A stretch of 64,000 nt of DNA from Roseicitreum antarcticum (GTDB lineage Bacteria; Pseudomonadota; Alphaproteobacteria; Rhodobacterales; Rhodobacteraceae): positions 1,550,001 through 1,614,000 of the forward strand of contig NZ_CP061498.1 of assembly GCF_014681765.1 (NCBI RefSeq), read 5' to 3'. The translations under genes and the position numbers were made by a program. Below the pieces are notes generated by a model that was not told where the DNA came from, did not search any database, and was given only the letters and a program-made list of their open reading frames with translations. This document shows, piece after piece, positions 36,081 to 44,723 of the stretch; the stretch's first letter is position 1; each line of letters begins with the position of its first letter.

Positions 36081-37277
36081 ATGAGCCATTTCGATACCAT
36101 GGAAACCCGCAGCAAGGATGCGCGCAATGCCGCGCAGTTGGCTGCCCTGAATACGCAGCTGGCGCGGGTCGCAGCAGCGCCCGGGGCCTGTCGCATCGAC
36201 AGGTCGGCGCTGGCCGATCTCGCCGGACTGGCAGAACTGCCGGTGCTGCGAAAATCTGACCTCAGCGACTGGCAAAAAGCCGCGCCGCCCTTCGGCGGCA
36301 TCGCCGTGCAGAATGTCGCGCAGGTATTCCAGTCGCCCGGGCCGATTTACGAACCCGGCGGGCTGGGCCATGACTGGTGGCGGCTGGGGCGGTTCTTGCA
36401 TGCCACCGGCATCGGGGCGGGTGACATCGTGCAGAACTGTTTTGCTTATCATTTCGTGCCCGCAGGCATGATGTTTGACAACGCTGCCCGCGCCGTCGGG
36501 GCCATTGTGTTTCCAGCAGGCACCGGCCAGACCGAATTGCAGGTACGCGCGGCGGTGGACATCCGGACGACCGCCTATGCAGGCACGCCAGATTATCTGA
36601 AAGTCATCCTCGACAAGGCCGAGAGCATGGGCGCGACCCTGTCGATCACCCGTGCAGCTGTCGGGGGCGGTGCGCTTTTCCCGTCGCTGCGCCAGGAATA
36701 TGCCGACCGGGGCATCACCTGCCGCCAGTGCTATGCCACCGCAGATCTGGGCAATATTGCCTACGAATCCGATGCGATGGAGGGCATGATCGTGGATGAG
36801 GGCGTGATCGTCGAAATCGTCCGCCCCGGCACCGGCATTCCCGTCCCCGAGGGTGAGGTCGGCGAGGTCCTCGTGACCACGCTTAACCCCGACTATCCGC
36901 TGATCCGCTTTGCCACCGGCGATCTGTCCGCCGTGTTGCCCGGCAGCAGCCCATGCGGGCGGACCAATATGCGCATCAAGGGCTGGATGGGCCGCGCCGA
37001 CCAGACCACCAAGATCAAGGGCATGTTCGTGCGCCCCGAGCAGGTGGCAGCCTTCGTCGCGCGTCACCCCGACATCTTGCGCGCCCGCGTCATCGCCGGG
37101 CGCGAGGGCGAGATGGACATGCTGACCATCCGGGTCGAGACCCGCGCCACCGACCCCGAAGCCTATGCCGCAACCGTCATGGACACGCTGAAAATGCGCG
37201 GCAAAATCGAACTCGTCCCCCCCGGCAGTTTGCCCAATGATGGAAAAGTGATCGAAGATCTGCGCAGCTACGGCTAG
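36081..37277 (+). CDS. Phenylacetate-CoA ligase-like protein (PaaK family)
   Basis: An adenylate-forming ligase of the PaaK branch, 398 residues. Recognisable pieces are QVFQSPGPIYEPGG near 75 where PaaK has its Ser/Thr/Gly-rich loop, GAIVFPAGTGQTELQ near 140, CRQCYATADLGNIAYES near 220 and FATGDLSAV near 295. The P-loop lacks the normal SSGTTG string (here SPGPIYEPGG), so adenylation may be altered. AAGGAAA lies before the ATG at 36081; a GTG six codons upstream overlaps livF. It is the last gene of the ABC cluster. Confidence 0.85.
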   Translation: MSHFDTMETRSKDARNAAQLAALNTQLARVAAAPGACRIDRSALADLAGLAELPVLRKSDLSDWQKAAPPFGGIAVQNVAQVFQSPGPIYEPGGLGHDWWRLGRFLHATGIGAGDIVQNCFAYHFVPAGMMFDNAARAVGAIVFPAGTGQTELQVRAAVDIRTTAYAGTPDYLKVILDKAESMGATLSITRAAVGGGALFPSLRQEYADRGITCRQCYATADLGNIAYESDAMEGMIVDEGVIVEIVRPGTGIPVPEGEVGEVLVTTLNPDYPLIRFATGDLSAVLPGSSPCGRTNMRIKGWMGRADQTTKIKGMFVRPEQVAAFVARHPDILRARVIAGREGEMDMLTIRVETRATDPEAYAATVMDTLKMRGKIELVPPGSLPNDGKVIEDLRSYG

Positions 37278-37376
37278 ACTTTCCTCAAGGCTGGGCGGAA
37301 CCAGAAGCGGCTGCGCGCGGTTATGTTGTAATCGGCTTCCAAAATATGCCGGCCAAAACAAGGAGGATCGTGTCCA

Positions 37377-39035
37377 ATGCTCATGCGCATAAGTCTGTCT
37401 GTACTGATGTCGCTTGCCCTCGCGCTGCCGGCAACGGCTGCGGGGATAGCCCTTATCATCGGCAACGAGGAGTATCAGTCCGCTGACGCCTCACGCGGGG
37501 CGGCGCAGGTATTGAGCAGCCGCAGCGCGCTGGAAACCGCTGGCTTCGAGGTCATCACCGGCGAGAACCTTTCGGGTGCGCAGATGCGGGACGCGCTGGC
37601 GCAGGTGCTGGATGCGCAGGGTGAAACCGGCGGCACTGACCGCGTTGTGATCGTGCTGTCAGGGCATTTCGCGATGTCGCAGCAATCGGCTTGGCTGATG
37701 GGCAGCGACATGGATGAACCCGGGCTGGCCCGCGCCGATGGCACCGGCCTTCGGCTTGATACCGTTCTGGAAATTGCCTCCGGGGCGGAACTGGGCGCTG
37801 TCGTGGTCCTGGCGCAGACCACGAACAGCGCCGATCTGGGCGCGCGGCTGGAGGGCGGTCTGCCACCCCGTCTGGCGATCCCACAAAATGTCGCCGTGGT
37901 GCGCGCCTCACCAGCGCGCGTCACACCCATGGTACGCGACCTGATGGTGCCAGGCACAACACTGGCCTCGGTGGTCGATGCCTCGCGCTTCCTTCAGGCC
38001 GATGGATATGTACCGCCGCTGATCCCCTTCCTGCCCGAAGGTTTTGCGCCCGCCGCCAATGCCGACCGGCAGGCCTGGGCCGATGCGCAGGAACGCGGCA
38101 GCGAGGCTGGGTATGACGCGTACCTTTCGAGCTTCCCACGCGGTATGTTCGCCGCCGAGGCACGAAGCGCCCGCGACCGCCTGCGCGCCACACCTGAGCG
38201 GGTCGAAGAGGCGCTGACCCTCACGCGTGACGAACGCCGCACCATCCAGCGCGACCTGACGCTTCTGGGTTTTGACACACGCGGTATCGACGGGATCTTT
38301 GGCCCGGGCACCCGGCGCGCCGTGACCGGCTGGCAGGATGTGAACGACATGAAAGGGACCGGTTTCCTGACGCGTGAACAGATCTTCACCATGGCCGCGC
38401 AGGCTGCCCGCCGCGCCGCAGAACTGGAAGAGGCAGAGCGCGCACGCCAAGCCGAGATCGAGCGCGCTGACCGTGCTTTCTGGCGCGATGTGGGCGCTGC
38501 GGGCGATGAGGCCGGACTGCGGGCGTATCTGGACCGCTACCCGGAGGGCGTCTTTGCCGAAGTCGCAACAGAACGGCTGGACGTGATCGAGGATGCGCGT
38601 CGCCGCGACGCAGAAGCCCGCGACCGCGCCGCTTGGCTGGACGCACGCGACCGCAACACGGTCGCCGCCTATGAGGAGTACCTGGCAGCCTATCCTGAAG
38701 GTGAGTTTGCTGCCACCGCCCGCGCCCAGATCGCAGAGCTGCGCCCGCAACCCCAACCGGAACCCACGCCGGAACCGGAACCCGCGCCCGAGGACACCTC
38801 GGCCCGCGATGCCGAGGCAGCGCTTGGTTTGCCGCAGATCACCCGCGTGCTGATCGAACGGCGGCTGCTGGCCGAAGGCTATGACCCAGGCGCGCTGGAC
38901 GGGAACTTTGATGCCAATACCCGCGACGCGATCGCCGGTTTTCAGCAAGAAAACGGCCTGCCCGTCACCGGCTATCTGACACAAGGGCTGGTTGGGCAAC
39001 TCGCCACGCAGGGCATTCTGGGCCTCTTCGAATAG
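37377..39035 (+). CDS. Secreted pseudo-caspase with peptidoglycan-binding domains
   Basis: The 552-residue protein has a signal peptide (cleavage near TAAG at 20-23), then a caspase-like p20 fold: ALIIGNEEYQ at 25-34 and VIVLSGHF at 91-98, where H97 matches the caspase histidine. The position of the catalytic cysteine (usually DACR) reads VLAQTTNS near 144-151, and the whole protein has no cysteine, so it cannot be an active caspase. Two PG_binding_1 type domains lie at 287-340 and 488-545. Three copies of a 38-residue repeat ending in YPEGxFA occur at 231-269, 366-404 and 418-456. AGGAGG precedes the ATG. Its role is unknown, probably envelope-bound scaffolding. Confidence 0.85.
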   Translation: MLMRISLSVLMSLALALPATAAGIALIIGNEEYQSADASRGAAQVLSSRSALETAGFEVITGENLSGAQMRDALAQVLDAQGETGGTDRVVIVLSGHFAMSQQSAWLMGSDMDEPGLARADGTGLRLDTVLEIASGAELGAVVVLAQTTNSADLGARLEGGLPPRLAIPQNVAVVRASPARVTPMVRDLMVPGTTLASVVDASRFLQADGYVPPLIPFLPEGFAPAANADRQAWADAQERGSEAGYDAYLSSFPRGMFAAEARSARDRLRATPERVEEALTLTRDERRTIQRDLTLLGFDTRGIDGIFGPGTRRAVTGWQDVNDMKGTGFLTREQIFTMAAQAARRAAELEEAERARQAEIERADRAFWRDVGAAGDEAGLRAYLDRYPEGVFAEVATERLDVIEDARRRDAEARDRAAWLDARDRNTVAAYEEYLAAYPEGEFAATARAQIAELRPQPQPEPTPEPEPAPEDTSARDAEAALGLPQITRVLIERRLLAEGYDPGALDGNFDANTRDAIAGFQQENGLPVTGYLTQGLVGQLATQGILGLFE

Positions 39036-39073
39036 GTCTTTGGCCACAGAGCTCTGGCCGCAGAACTCTGCCC

Positions 39074-39112
39074 CAGACACAGGCACCAGACACAGGCACC
39101 AGACACAGGCAC
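39074..39112 (+). repeat. 13-bp tandem repeat before pyrF
   Basis: Three perfect copies of CAGACACAGGCAC follow the pseudo-caspase gene. The 38 bases upstream (39036-39073) hold a worn pair of related 15-bp units. No gene is encoded here. Confidence 0.9.
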
Positions 39113-39188
39113 CGGGGTAGGCTTGCGCGGCGCGAATGACGCAGCGTTAGCCGGGAATACCCCGGGGGCGGTGCTGCGGTTCTTCGGC

Positions 39189-39226
39189 GGATACGGGGCT
39201 GGCGCGCGCGCCAGCCCCGTATCCGG
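39189..39226. repeat. Perfect 38-bp palindrome upstream of pyrF
   Basis: Two 19-base arms, CGGATACGGGGCTGGCGCG and its exact complement, meet with no spacer. The sequence is followed by two copies of GGCCCCTCCCC and lies 91 bases before the pyrF start. As RNA it would form a very stable hairpin but has no U tract, so it is not a plain terminator for the pseudo-caspase gene. It fits an extragenic palindromic element. Confidence 0.95.
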
Positions 39227-39317
39227 CCCCTCCCCGGCCCCTCCCCGGCGTAGAATCCGGTTTCATCGCCGCAGGGGATCGCCTATCACGGCGCAGCCCT
39301 TGCTCCGGAGAACCCGC

Positions 39318-40055
39318 ATGACTCACGCCACCCCCACCCTGACCCGAAATCCCGCCGACCGGCTGATCGTGGCGCTGGATGTGCCCAATGTGCTGGACGG
39401 TATGGCGCTGGCCGAAAAGCTGGGCGATAGCGTGTCCTTCTACAAGATCGGGCTTGGCATGCTGACCGGTGGCGGCTTGGCACTCGCCAATGAGCTGAAG
39501 CAAGAGCACGGCAAACGCGTGTTTCTGGACATGAAGTTCTTCGACATCCCCGCCACGGTCGAGGCCGCCGTCCGCGGTATCGCCCAGTACGGGCTGGATT
39601 TCCTGACGGTGCACGGTGACCCGCATGTCGTGCGCGCCGCGAAAGAAGGGGCAGCCGGGACAGGGCTGCAAATTTTGGGCGTGACGGTGCTGACCTCGCT
39701 TGACCGGGCCGATCTGGATGACTGCATGATCCGGCCCGGCGACATCACCGAAATCACCCTGGAACGCGCTGCCCGCGCGCTGGAGGCAGGGGCCGATGGT
39801 GTGATCGCCAGCCCGCTGGAGGCCGCGCTGATCCGTGCCCTGCCGCAGGCGGCAGGTCGGTTGATCGTCACCCCCGGCGTACGCCCGACAGGCAGTGCGG
39901 CAGGCGACCAGAAACGGATCGCGACGCCAGCACAGGCCATTGCCGACGGGGCCGACCATATCGTGGTGGGCCGCCCGGTCTGGCAGGCCGCCGACCCGCG
40001 CGCCGCAGCCCGTTCCATCCACAAAGAACTGGCCTCTCAGGCTGATCGCGGCTGA
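39318..40055 (+). CDS. pyrF: Orotidine 5'-phosphate decarboxylase PyrF
   Basis: PyrF makes UMP from OMP, the last step of de novo pyrimidine synthesis. The 245-residue TIM barrel shows the catalytic set D71-x-K73-x-x-D76 in LDMKFFDIP, with VALDVP near 18 and the phosphate loops TPGVRP near 185 and VVGRPV near 218. GGAG lies nine bases before the ATG at 39318; longer frames upstream run through the palindrome and are not real. Confidence 0.97.
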   Translation: MTHATPTLTRNPADRLIVALDVPNVLDGMALAEKLGDSVSFYKIGLGMLTGGGLALANELKQEHGKRVFLDMKFFDIPATVEAAVRGIAQYGLDFLTVHGDPHVVRAAKEGAAGTGLQILGVTVLTSLDRADLDDCMIRPGDITEITLERAARALEAGADGVIASPLEAALIRALPQAAGRLIVTPGVRPTGSAAGDQKRIATPAQAIADGADHIVVGRPVWQAADPRAAARSIHKELASQADRG

Positions 40056-40220
40056 TCTTGCTTCCCTTTCCCCCGCGTTGCCGCCATGATTGTATCGGCG
40101 GCGGCGCGCCTTCGCGCGACATATGTCCCGCATCCGCGATTTTGACACGTTGCATTAACCCGCTGTTTCCGAATTTGACCTACCCCCGTTTTCAACCTTT
40201 CAGCTTGACAGGCAGGCCCT

Positions 40221-41108
40221 ATGGACGTTTTGATCTTGTTGCTTGAGGGGAACGTAATCCCGCTGCTGATCGCGCTTTTCCTCATCATTTCCGTGTTCAA
40301 GGGCATCAAGATCGTCCCGCAATCCGAGAAATATGTTGTCGAACGCTTTGGCCGCCTGCGCGCGGTGCTGGGGCCGGGAATCAACATGATCGTGCCATTC
40401 ATCGATACGGTAGCGCACCGCATCTCGGTGCTGGAACGTCAGTTGCCCAATACGCGGCAGGATGCGATCACCACCGACAACGTGCTGGTGCAGGTCGAAA
40501 CCTCGGTATTCTACCGCATCATGGAGCCTGAAAAGACCGTCTACCGCATCCGTGATATCGACGCCGCGATCCAGACCACGGTGGCGGGCATCGTACGGTC
40601 GGAAATCGGCACGATGGAACTGGATGAAGTGCAGGCCAACCGCGCCCGCCTGACCACCCGTATCCGCGAAGCGATCAAGGAGGTTGTGGACGACTGGGGC
40701 ATCGAAGTAACGCGCGCCGAACTGCTGGACGTGAACCTCGATGAAGCGACGCGCACCGCCATGCTGCAACAACTCAACGCCGAACGCGCCCGCCGCGCCC
40801 AGGTGACCGAGGCTGAGGGCGCGCGCCGCGCGGTCGAACTGCAATCGGACGGCGAACTCTACGCCGCCGAACAAGAGGCCAAGGCCCGCCGCATCCTTGC
40901 CGATGCGGAAGCCTATGCCACCGGCGTGATCGCCGACGCCATCGCCAAGAACGGCCTGGAGGCCGCGCAATACCAGGTCGCGCTGAAACAGGTCGAGGCG
41001 TTGGCAAAAGTCGGTGCGGGCGAAGGCAAGCAGACCATCATCGTGCCCGCGCAGGCGCTGGAAGCCTTCGGGGATGCCTTCCGTATGTTGCAGGGCCGGG
41101 GAAAATGA
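40221..41108 (+). CDS. SPFH/Band 7 protein (QmcA/paraslipin type)
   Basis: A membrane-anchored band-7 protein of 295 residues. One N-terminal hydrophobic segment (about 10-27) is followed by the SPFH domain (about 30-190) with VVERFGRLRAVLGPGINM and RLTTRIREAIKEVVDDWGIEV. A coiled-coil, Ala/Glu/Arg-rich region near 190-260 should drive oligomerisation. Such proteins form microdomain scaffolds and control membrane proteases such as FtsH. It overlaps the NfeD gene by four bases. Confidence 0.93.
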   Translation: MDVLILLLEGNVIPLLIALFLIISVFKGIKIVPQSEKYVVERFGRLRAVLGPGINMIVPFIDTVAHRISVLERQLPNTRQDAITTDNVLVQVETSVFYRIMEPEKTVYRIRDIDAAIQTTVAGIVRSEIGTMELDEVQANRARLTTRIREAIKEVVDDWGIEVTRAELLDVNLDEATRTAMLQQLNAERARRAQVTEAEGARRAVELQSDGELYAAEQEAKARRILADAEAYATGVIADAIAKNGLEAAQYQVALKQVEALAKVGAGEGKQTIIVPAQALEAFGDAFRMLQGRGK

Positions 41109-41401
41109 GCGTCGCGGGCATCTCTGCCTGGGCGCTTTGGGTGGCCTTCGGGCTGGCCATCGCCATTCTGGAATTGTTCGTGACAGGCTATATCTTCGCC
41201 GGGTTCGCATTGGGGGCGCTGGCCACCGGCGCGATTCTGGGCTTCGGCCTGCCGGGTGCGGGCTGGGTCGGTGCATCGCTGACCAATAGCATTGTGGTGT
41301 TTTCGGTGGTCTCGGTGCTTGCGTGGCTGGCCTTGCGCCAGACCTTGGGACTGCGCAAAGGCCAGGCACGCACCTTCGACCACGACATAAACGAGGACTG
41401 A
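41105..41401 (+). CDS. NfeD-like membrane protein (short form)
   Basis: This 98-residue protein has two to three hydrophobic segments (about 10-75) and a basic tail ending in GQARTFDHDINED. It is the short NfeD partner that lacks both the serine protease domain and most of the OB-fold. Pairing with an SPFH gene and the overlapping start are the normal arrangement and support a joint membrane-microdomain role. Confidence 0.88.
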   Translation: MSVAGISAWALWVAFGLAIAILELFVTGYIFAGFALGALATGAILGFGLPGAGWVGASLTNSIVVFSVVSVLAWLALRQTLGLRKGQARTFDHDINED

Positions 41402-41521
41402 ACAGGTCCCGGGCTTCGAGCATTGCGAATTTAGGGCGCGCGTTGCGCTTCTGACCGCGACCTGACCGCAGCGGGCCTTGCGCAACCCCGGCGGTGTTGG
41501 AGGTTGATCGCGCTGCCCGCC

Positions 41522-41980
41522 TCAGACCGTAATTGCCGTAGTCTGAAAAACCGTCCGCAGCGCGAAGCCCGATTGCATCTGCGCCACGCCGGGCAGCCGG
41601 GTCAGATAGCGGCGGTGGATGCGGGCGAAGTCCTCGGTGTCTTCTACCGCGACTTTCAGCAGGTAATCCGCCGACCCGGCCATCAGGTGGCATTCCAGCA
41701 CATCGGGGACGCGGGCGACCTCTCGCTCGAACGCGTCAAGAATGTCGTCGCTTTGCCCCGCCAGCCGGATCTCAACAAAAACCGTGGTCTGGCGCCGCAT
41801 CTTCCGGCGGTCCAGCAGCGCCACATAGTCGCGCACGATCCCGTCGGTTTCCAGACGCTGCACGCGACGATGGCAGGCCGATTGCGACAGGTTAACCTGC
41901 TCCGCAAGATCAGCGTTGGAAATCCGGCCATCGCGTTGCAGCACGGTCAAGATACGTCGGTCGGTTGCGTCTAGCTGCAT
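41522..41980 (-). CDS. Lrp/AsnC-family transcriptional regulator
   Basis: A 152-residue regulator with an N-terminal helix-turn-helix (ISNADLAEQVNLSQSACHRR, about 20-39) and a C-terminal RAM domain that binds amino acids and makes octamers. It is divergent from alanine dehydrogenase with a 137-bp common upstream region, so it is very likely its alanine- or leucine-responsive activator (AldR-like). I use the ATG at 41980; the upstream in-frame part reaches into the ald promoter and is not coding. Confidence 0.93.
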   Translation of the reverse strand: MQLDATDRRILTVLQRDGRISNADLAEQVNLSQSACHRRVQRLETDGIVRDYVALLDRRKMRRQTTVFVEIRLAGQSDDILDAFEREVARVPDVLECHLMAGSADYLLKVAVEDTEDFARIHRRYLTRLPGVAQMQSGFALRTVFQTTAITV

Positions 41981-42056
41981 TGCAGCACAATCCTCTGCGG
42001 TGTTTTGGCGGTATGGCGCAAGTAAACGCACAAGATAGAGCCGGTTTCCAGAAGAA

Positions 42057-42087
42057 TTGACAAGGAACGCCCCCGCCCCGCTGATAA
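42057..42087 (+). promoter_or_regulatory. Candidate promoter of ald
   Basis: TTGACA at 42057-42062 and TGATAA at 42082-42087, 19 bases apart, precede ald. The spacer is slightly long, as expected for an activator-dependent promoter controlled by the divergent Lrp-type protein. GGAGGAG then lies six bases before the ATG. Confidence 0.4.
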
Positions 42088-42117
42088 AATGCACCATACC
42101 AACCGGAGGAGAAGACA

Positions 42118-43236
42118 ATGCTGATCGGATGCCCCAAGGAAATCAAACCGCAAGAGTTTCGCGTGGGCCTGACGCCCGATGCCGCGCGTGAATGCGTGAC
42201 CAACGGCCATGACGTGATCGTCGAGGGTGGCGCGGGCCTTGGCGCAGGCTTCACCGATGACGATTACACCGCCGCGGGTGCCAGCGTGGTCGAGACCGCC
42301 GCCGAGATATTTGCCCGCGCAGATCTGGTCATCAAGGTCAAGGAACCGCAAAAGGTCGAACGTGCGCAGCTGCGCGCAGGCCAGATCCTGTTCACCTATC
42401 TGCATCTGGCCCCAGACCCCGAACAGACCGCCGACCTCTTGGCCAGCGGAGTCACCGCCATCGCCTATGAGACCGTCACCGATGATCGGGGCGGCCTGCC
42501 GCTGCTGGCGCCGATGTCCGAGGTCGCGGGCCGTCTGGCACCGCAGGTCGGCGCATGGGCGTTGCAAAAGGCCAATGGCGGGCGCGGTGTCTTGATGGGC
42601 GGCGTGCCCGGCGTTGCGCCCGCGCGTGTCGTGGTGATCGGCGGCGGCGTCGTGGGCACCCATGCTGCACGGATAGCTGCAGGAATGGGTGCCGATGTGA
42701 CCGTGCTTGACCGGTCGCTGGCGCGTCTGCGGTATCTGGACGATGTGTTCAGCGGCCAGTTCCGCACCGGCTATGCCAGTGCTGCTGCCACGCTGGATCT
42801 GGTGACCAGCGCCGACATGGTCATCGGCGCGGTGCTGATCCCGGGTGCTGCCGCGCCCAAACTGGTGCGCCGGGCCGACCTGTCGGCGATGAAACCCGGC
42901 GCCGTGCTGGTGGATGTGGCAATTGACCAGGGCGGGTGCTTCGAGACTTCGCACGCCACCACGCATCACGACCCGATCTACGAGGTGGACGGCATCGTGC
43001 ATTACTGCGTCGCCAATATGCCCGGCGCGGTGGCGCGGTCGTCAACGCAGGCATTGGGAAATGCCACTCTGCCCTATCTGATCGCGCTGGCGAACAAGGG
43101 CTGGAAGGCCGCCTGTACCGAAGACCCTCACCTGCTGGCCGGGCTGAACACCCATGCAGGTCACCTGACCTATTTCGCTGTTGGCAAAGCGCTGGGGTTG
43201 GACGTTCTGGCCCCGCAACTGGCGCTGAAGGTCTGA
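42118..43236 (+). CDS. ald: Alanine dehydrogenase
   Basis: Ald interconverts L-alanine and pyruvate plus ammonia with NAD. The 372-residue protein carries the catalytic K75 (VIKVKEPQ) and H96 (TYLHLAPD), at the same positions as in well-studied alanine dehydrogenases. The NAD-binding loop GGGVVGTHAARIAAGMGA lies near 178. GGAGGAG gives a strong ribosome binding site. It is divergent from its likely Lrp-type regulator. Confidence 0.97.
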   Translation: MLIGCPKEIKPQEFRVGLTPDAARECVTNGHDVIVEGGAGLGAGFTDDDYTAAGASVVETAAEIFARADLVIKVKEPQKVERAQLRAGQILFTYLHLAPDPEQTADLLASGVTAIAYETVTDDRGGLPLLAPMSEVAGRLAPQVGAWALQKANGGRGVLMGGVPGVAPARVVVIGGGVVGTHAARIAAGMGADVTVLDRSLARLRYLDDVFSGQFRTGYASAAATLDLVTSADMVIGAVLIPGAAAPKLVRRADLSAMKPGAVLVDVAIDQGGCFETSHATTHHDPIYEVDGIVHYCVANMPGAVARSSTQALGNATLPYLIALANKGWKAACTEDPHLLAGLNTHAGHLTYFAVGKALGLDVLAPQLALKV

Positions 43237-43282
43237 AGCCCAGTGGCCGGCGGACCGTACCACGCGGCCCGCCGTCCGCGCC

Positions 43283-43690
43283 TCAGCGCTGACCAGCCTT
43301 CAGGGCATCGCGAATTTCCATCAGCAACTCCTCAGCTGTAGGCCCTTTGGGAACCTCAGGGGCGACGGGCACGACCGGAACCGCTACCTGACGGCGCACG
43401 GTGGCATCCTTCATGCGGTTCACCGCCTTGACCAGCAAGAACACCACCCAGGCGACGATCAGGAACTTGATCACGGAATTGACGAAATTGCCGTACATGA
43501 ATTGCGCCTCGCCAAAGCCGAAGCTCAGCGCGCCGAAATCGACCCCACCGATGAAAATGCCCAGAAACGGGTTGATAAGATCCTCGACCATCGAGGTGAC
43601 GATCGCGGTGAACGACGCCCCGATGATGATGCCGACCGCCATGTCGATGACGTTCCCCTTGGCGATGAATATCTTGAATTCTCTCAGCAT
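43283..43690 (-). CDS. mscL: Large-conductance mechanosensitive channel MscL
   Basis: A pentameric channel that opens under hypo-osmotic shock. The 135 residues include the amphipathic N-terminus ([20 protein letters not shown]), TM1 near 15-45, TM2 near 75-97 and a charged C-terminal helix with a Pro/Val linker. It is convergent with ald and divergent from the glutathione transferase gene. Confidence 0.96.
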   Translation of the reverse strand: MLREFKIFIAKGNVIDMAVGIIIGASFTAIVTSMVEDLINPFLGIFIGGVDFGALSFGFGEAQFMYGNFVNSVIKFLIVAWVVFLLVKAVNRMKDATVRRQVAVPVVPVAPEVPKGPTAEELLMEIRDALKAGQR

Positions 43691-43739
43691 GTGCGGCTCC
43701 GAAACTAAAAATGCATCGCGCGATAAAAGGGGTTCTGGT

Positions 43740-43759
43740 TAATCAGTCAAGACTGATTA
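43740..43759. promoter_or_regulatory. AT-rich inverted repeat, probable operator
   Basis: TAATCAGTC and GACTGATTA form a perfect 9-bp inverted repeat around AA. It lies in the 178-bp region between the divergent mscL and glutathione transferase genes, 50 bases from the mscL start. The spacing and length fit a dimeric regulator site. No U tract follows, so it is not a terminator. Confidence 0.6.
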
Positions 43760-43868
43760 GATAACGGGCCCAAAGCACCGTGCCCCGCCGTTTCGCCGCC
43801 TATGGATCGTTGGTGCGTGGATCCAGCGGCGTACGCCGCGCAATCTGCCTCAGAAAGGACCCGACAGC

Positions 43869-44570
43869 ATGACCACCCTCGCCGATTTCGCCATCGCGAA
43901 ACGCTGGCCGCCACGCAACCCCGGCGCAATCCAGCTTTATTCGTTCCCCACGCCGAACGGCGTCAAGGTCTCTATCGCGCTGGAAGAGATGGGGCTGCCC
44001 TATGATGCCCATAAAATCAGCATTATGGACGGTGACCAGAAAACGCCCGAGTTTCTGGCGATCAGCCCTAACAACAAGATCCCCGCGATCATCGACCCCG
44101 ATGGCCCCGGGGGCGCGCCGCTCACATTGTTCGAATCCGGCGCGATCCTGATCTATCTGGCCGAGAAATCCGGGAAACTGCTGCCCAAGGACCCCGCCGC
44201 GCGCGCGCACGTCATCCAGTGGCTGATGTTCCAGATGGGCGGCGTGGGGCCGATGTTTGGGCAGTTGGGATTTTTCTACGCCATGGGCGGCAAGGACATG
44301 ACCGATCCGACCGCGCGCGACCGATACATCGGCGAGGCTTCGCGCCTGCTGGGTGTGCTGGATGGGCAACTGGCCGGACGCGACTGGGTGGCAGGGGAAT
44401 ATTCCATTGCCGACATCGCTTTGGCCCCGTGGGTGCGGACGCTGCGCGATTTCTACAAGGCGGGTGAGGTCGTTGGCTTGGCCAGCCACGCCAACATCGC
44501 CCGTTGGATGGCCGCGTTCGAAGGGCGCGATGCCGTGCAGCGCGGGCTGGTACAGCCGCCGCGCGACTGA
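43869..44570 (+). CDS. Glutathione S-transferase (YghU/nu-like)
   Basis: A cytoplasmic thioltransferase-fold enzyme of 233 residues. The thioredoxin-like domain (about 20-105) has SFPTPNGVKVSIALEEMG and the glutathione-contact ISPNNKIPAIIDPDG with the FESGAI motif at 95. The helical domain (about 110-225) includes IADIALAPWV. The N-terminal extension and TPNG loop resemble the YghU group, which reduces disulfides. Confident of the family, not of the substrate. Confidence 0.92.
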   Translation: MTTLADFAIAKRWPPRNPGAIQLYSFPTPNGVKVSIALEEMGLPYDAHKISIMDGDQKTPEFLAISPNNKIPAIIDPDGPGGAPLTLFESGAILIYLAEKSGKLLPKDPAARAHVIQWLMFQMGGVGPMFGQLGFFYAMGGKDMTDPTARDRYIGEASRLLGVLDGQLAGRDWVAGEYSIADIALAPWVRTLRDFYKAGEVVGLASHANIARWMAAFEGRDAVQRGLVQPPRD

Positions 44571-44586
44571 GGCCGCAGCCTGGTTT

Positions 44587-44621
44587 GATGGGCGCGCGGT
44601 CGTCAGCGCCGCGCCCCCATC
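44587..44621. terminator. Hairpin between convergent gst and ytoQ
   Basis: A 13-bp stem with one mismatch (GATGGGCGCGCGG against CCGCGCCCCCATC) and a nine-base loop starts 17 bases after the glutathione transferase stop. There is no U tract on either side, so termination is an inference from place and stability. Confidence 0.4.
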
Positions 44622-44723
44622 ACCATCTTGCAAGACAACCGTACCTGCCCTGCCCGGAAAAATCCGGCATCGGTGCGGCGCCCAGCCACGCCCGGGATCA
44701 GGACACGCGGCGGCGGCGCCGGT

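Noticed and set aside
36036-37361. Minus-strand 441-codon frame opposite the PaaK-like gene
   Set aside because: Antisense shadow; the plus-strand gene has clear ligase features and a ribosome site.
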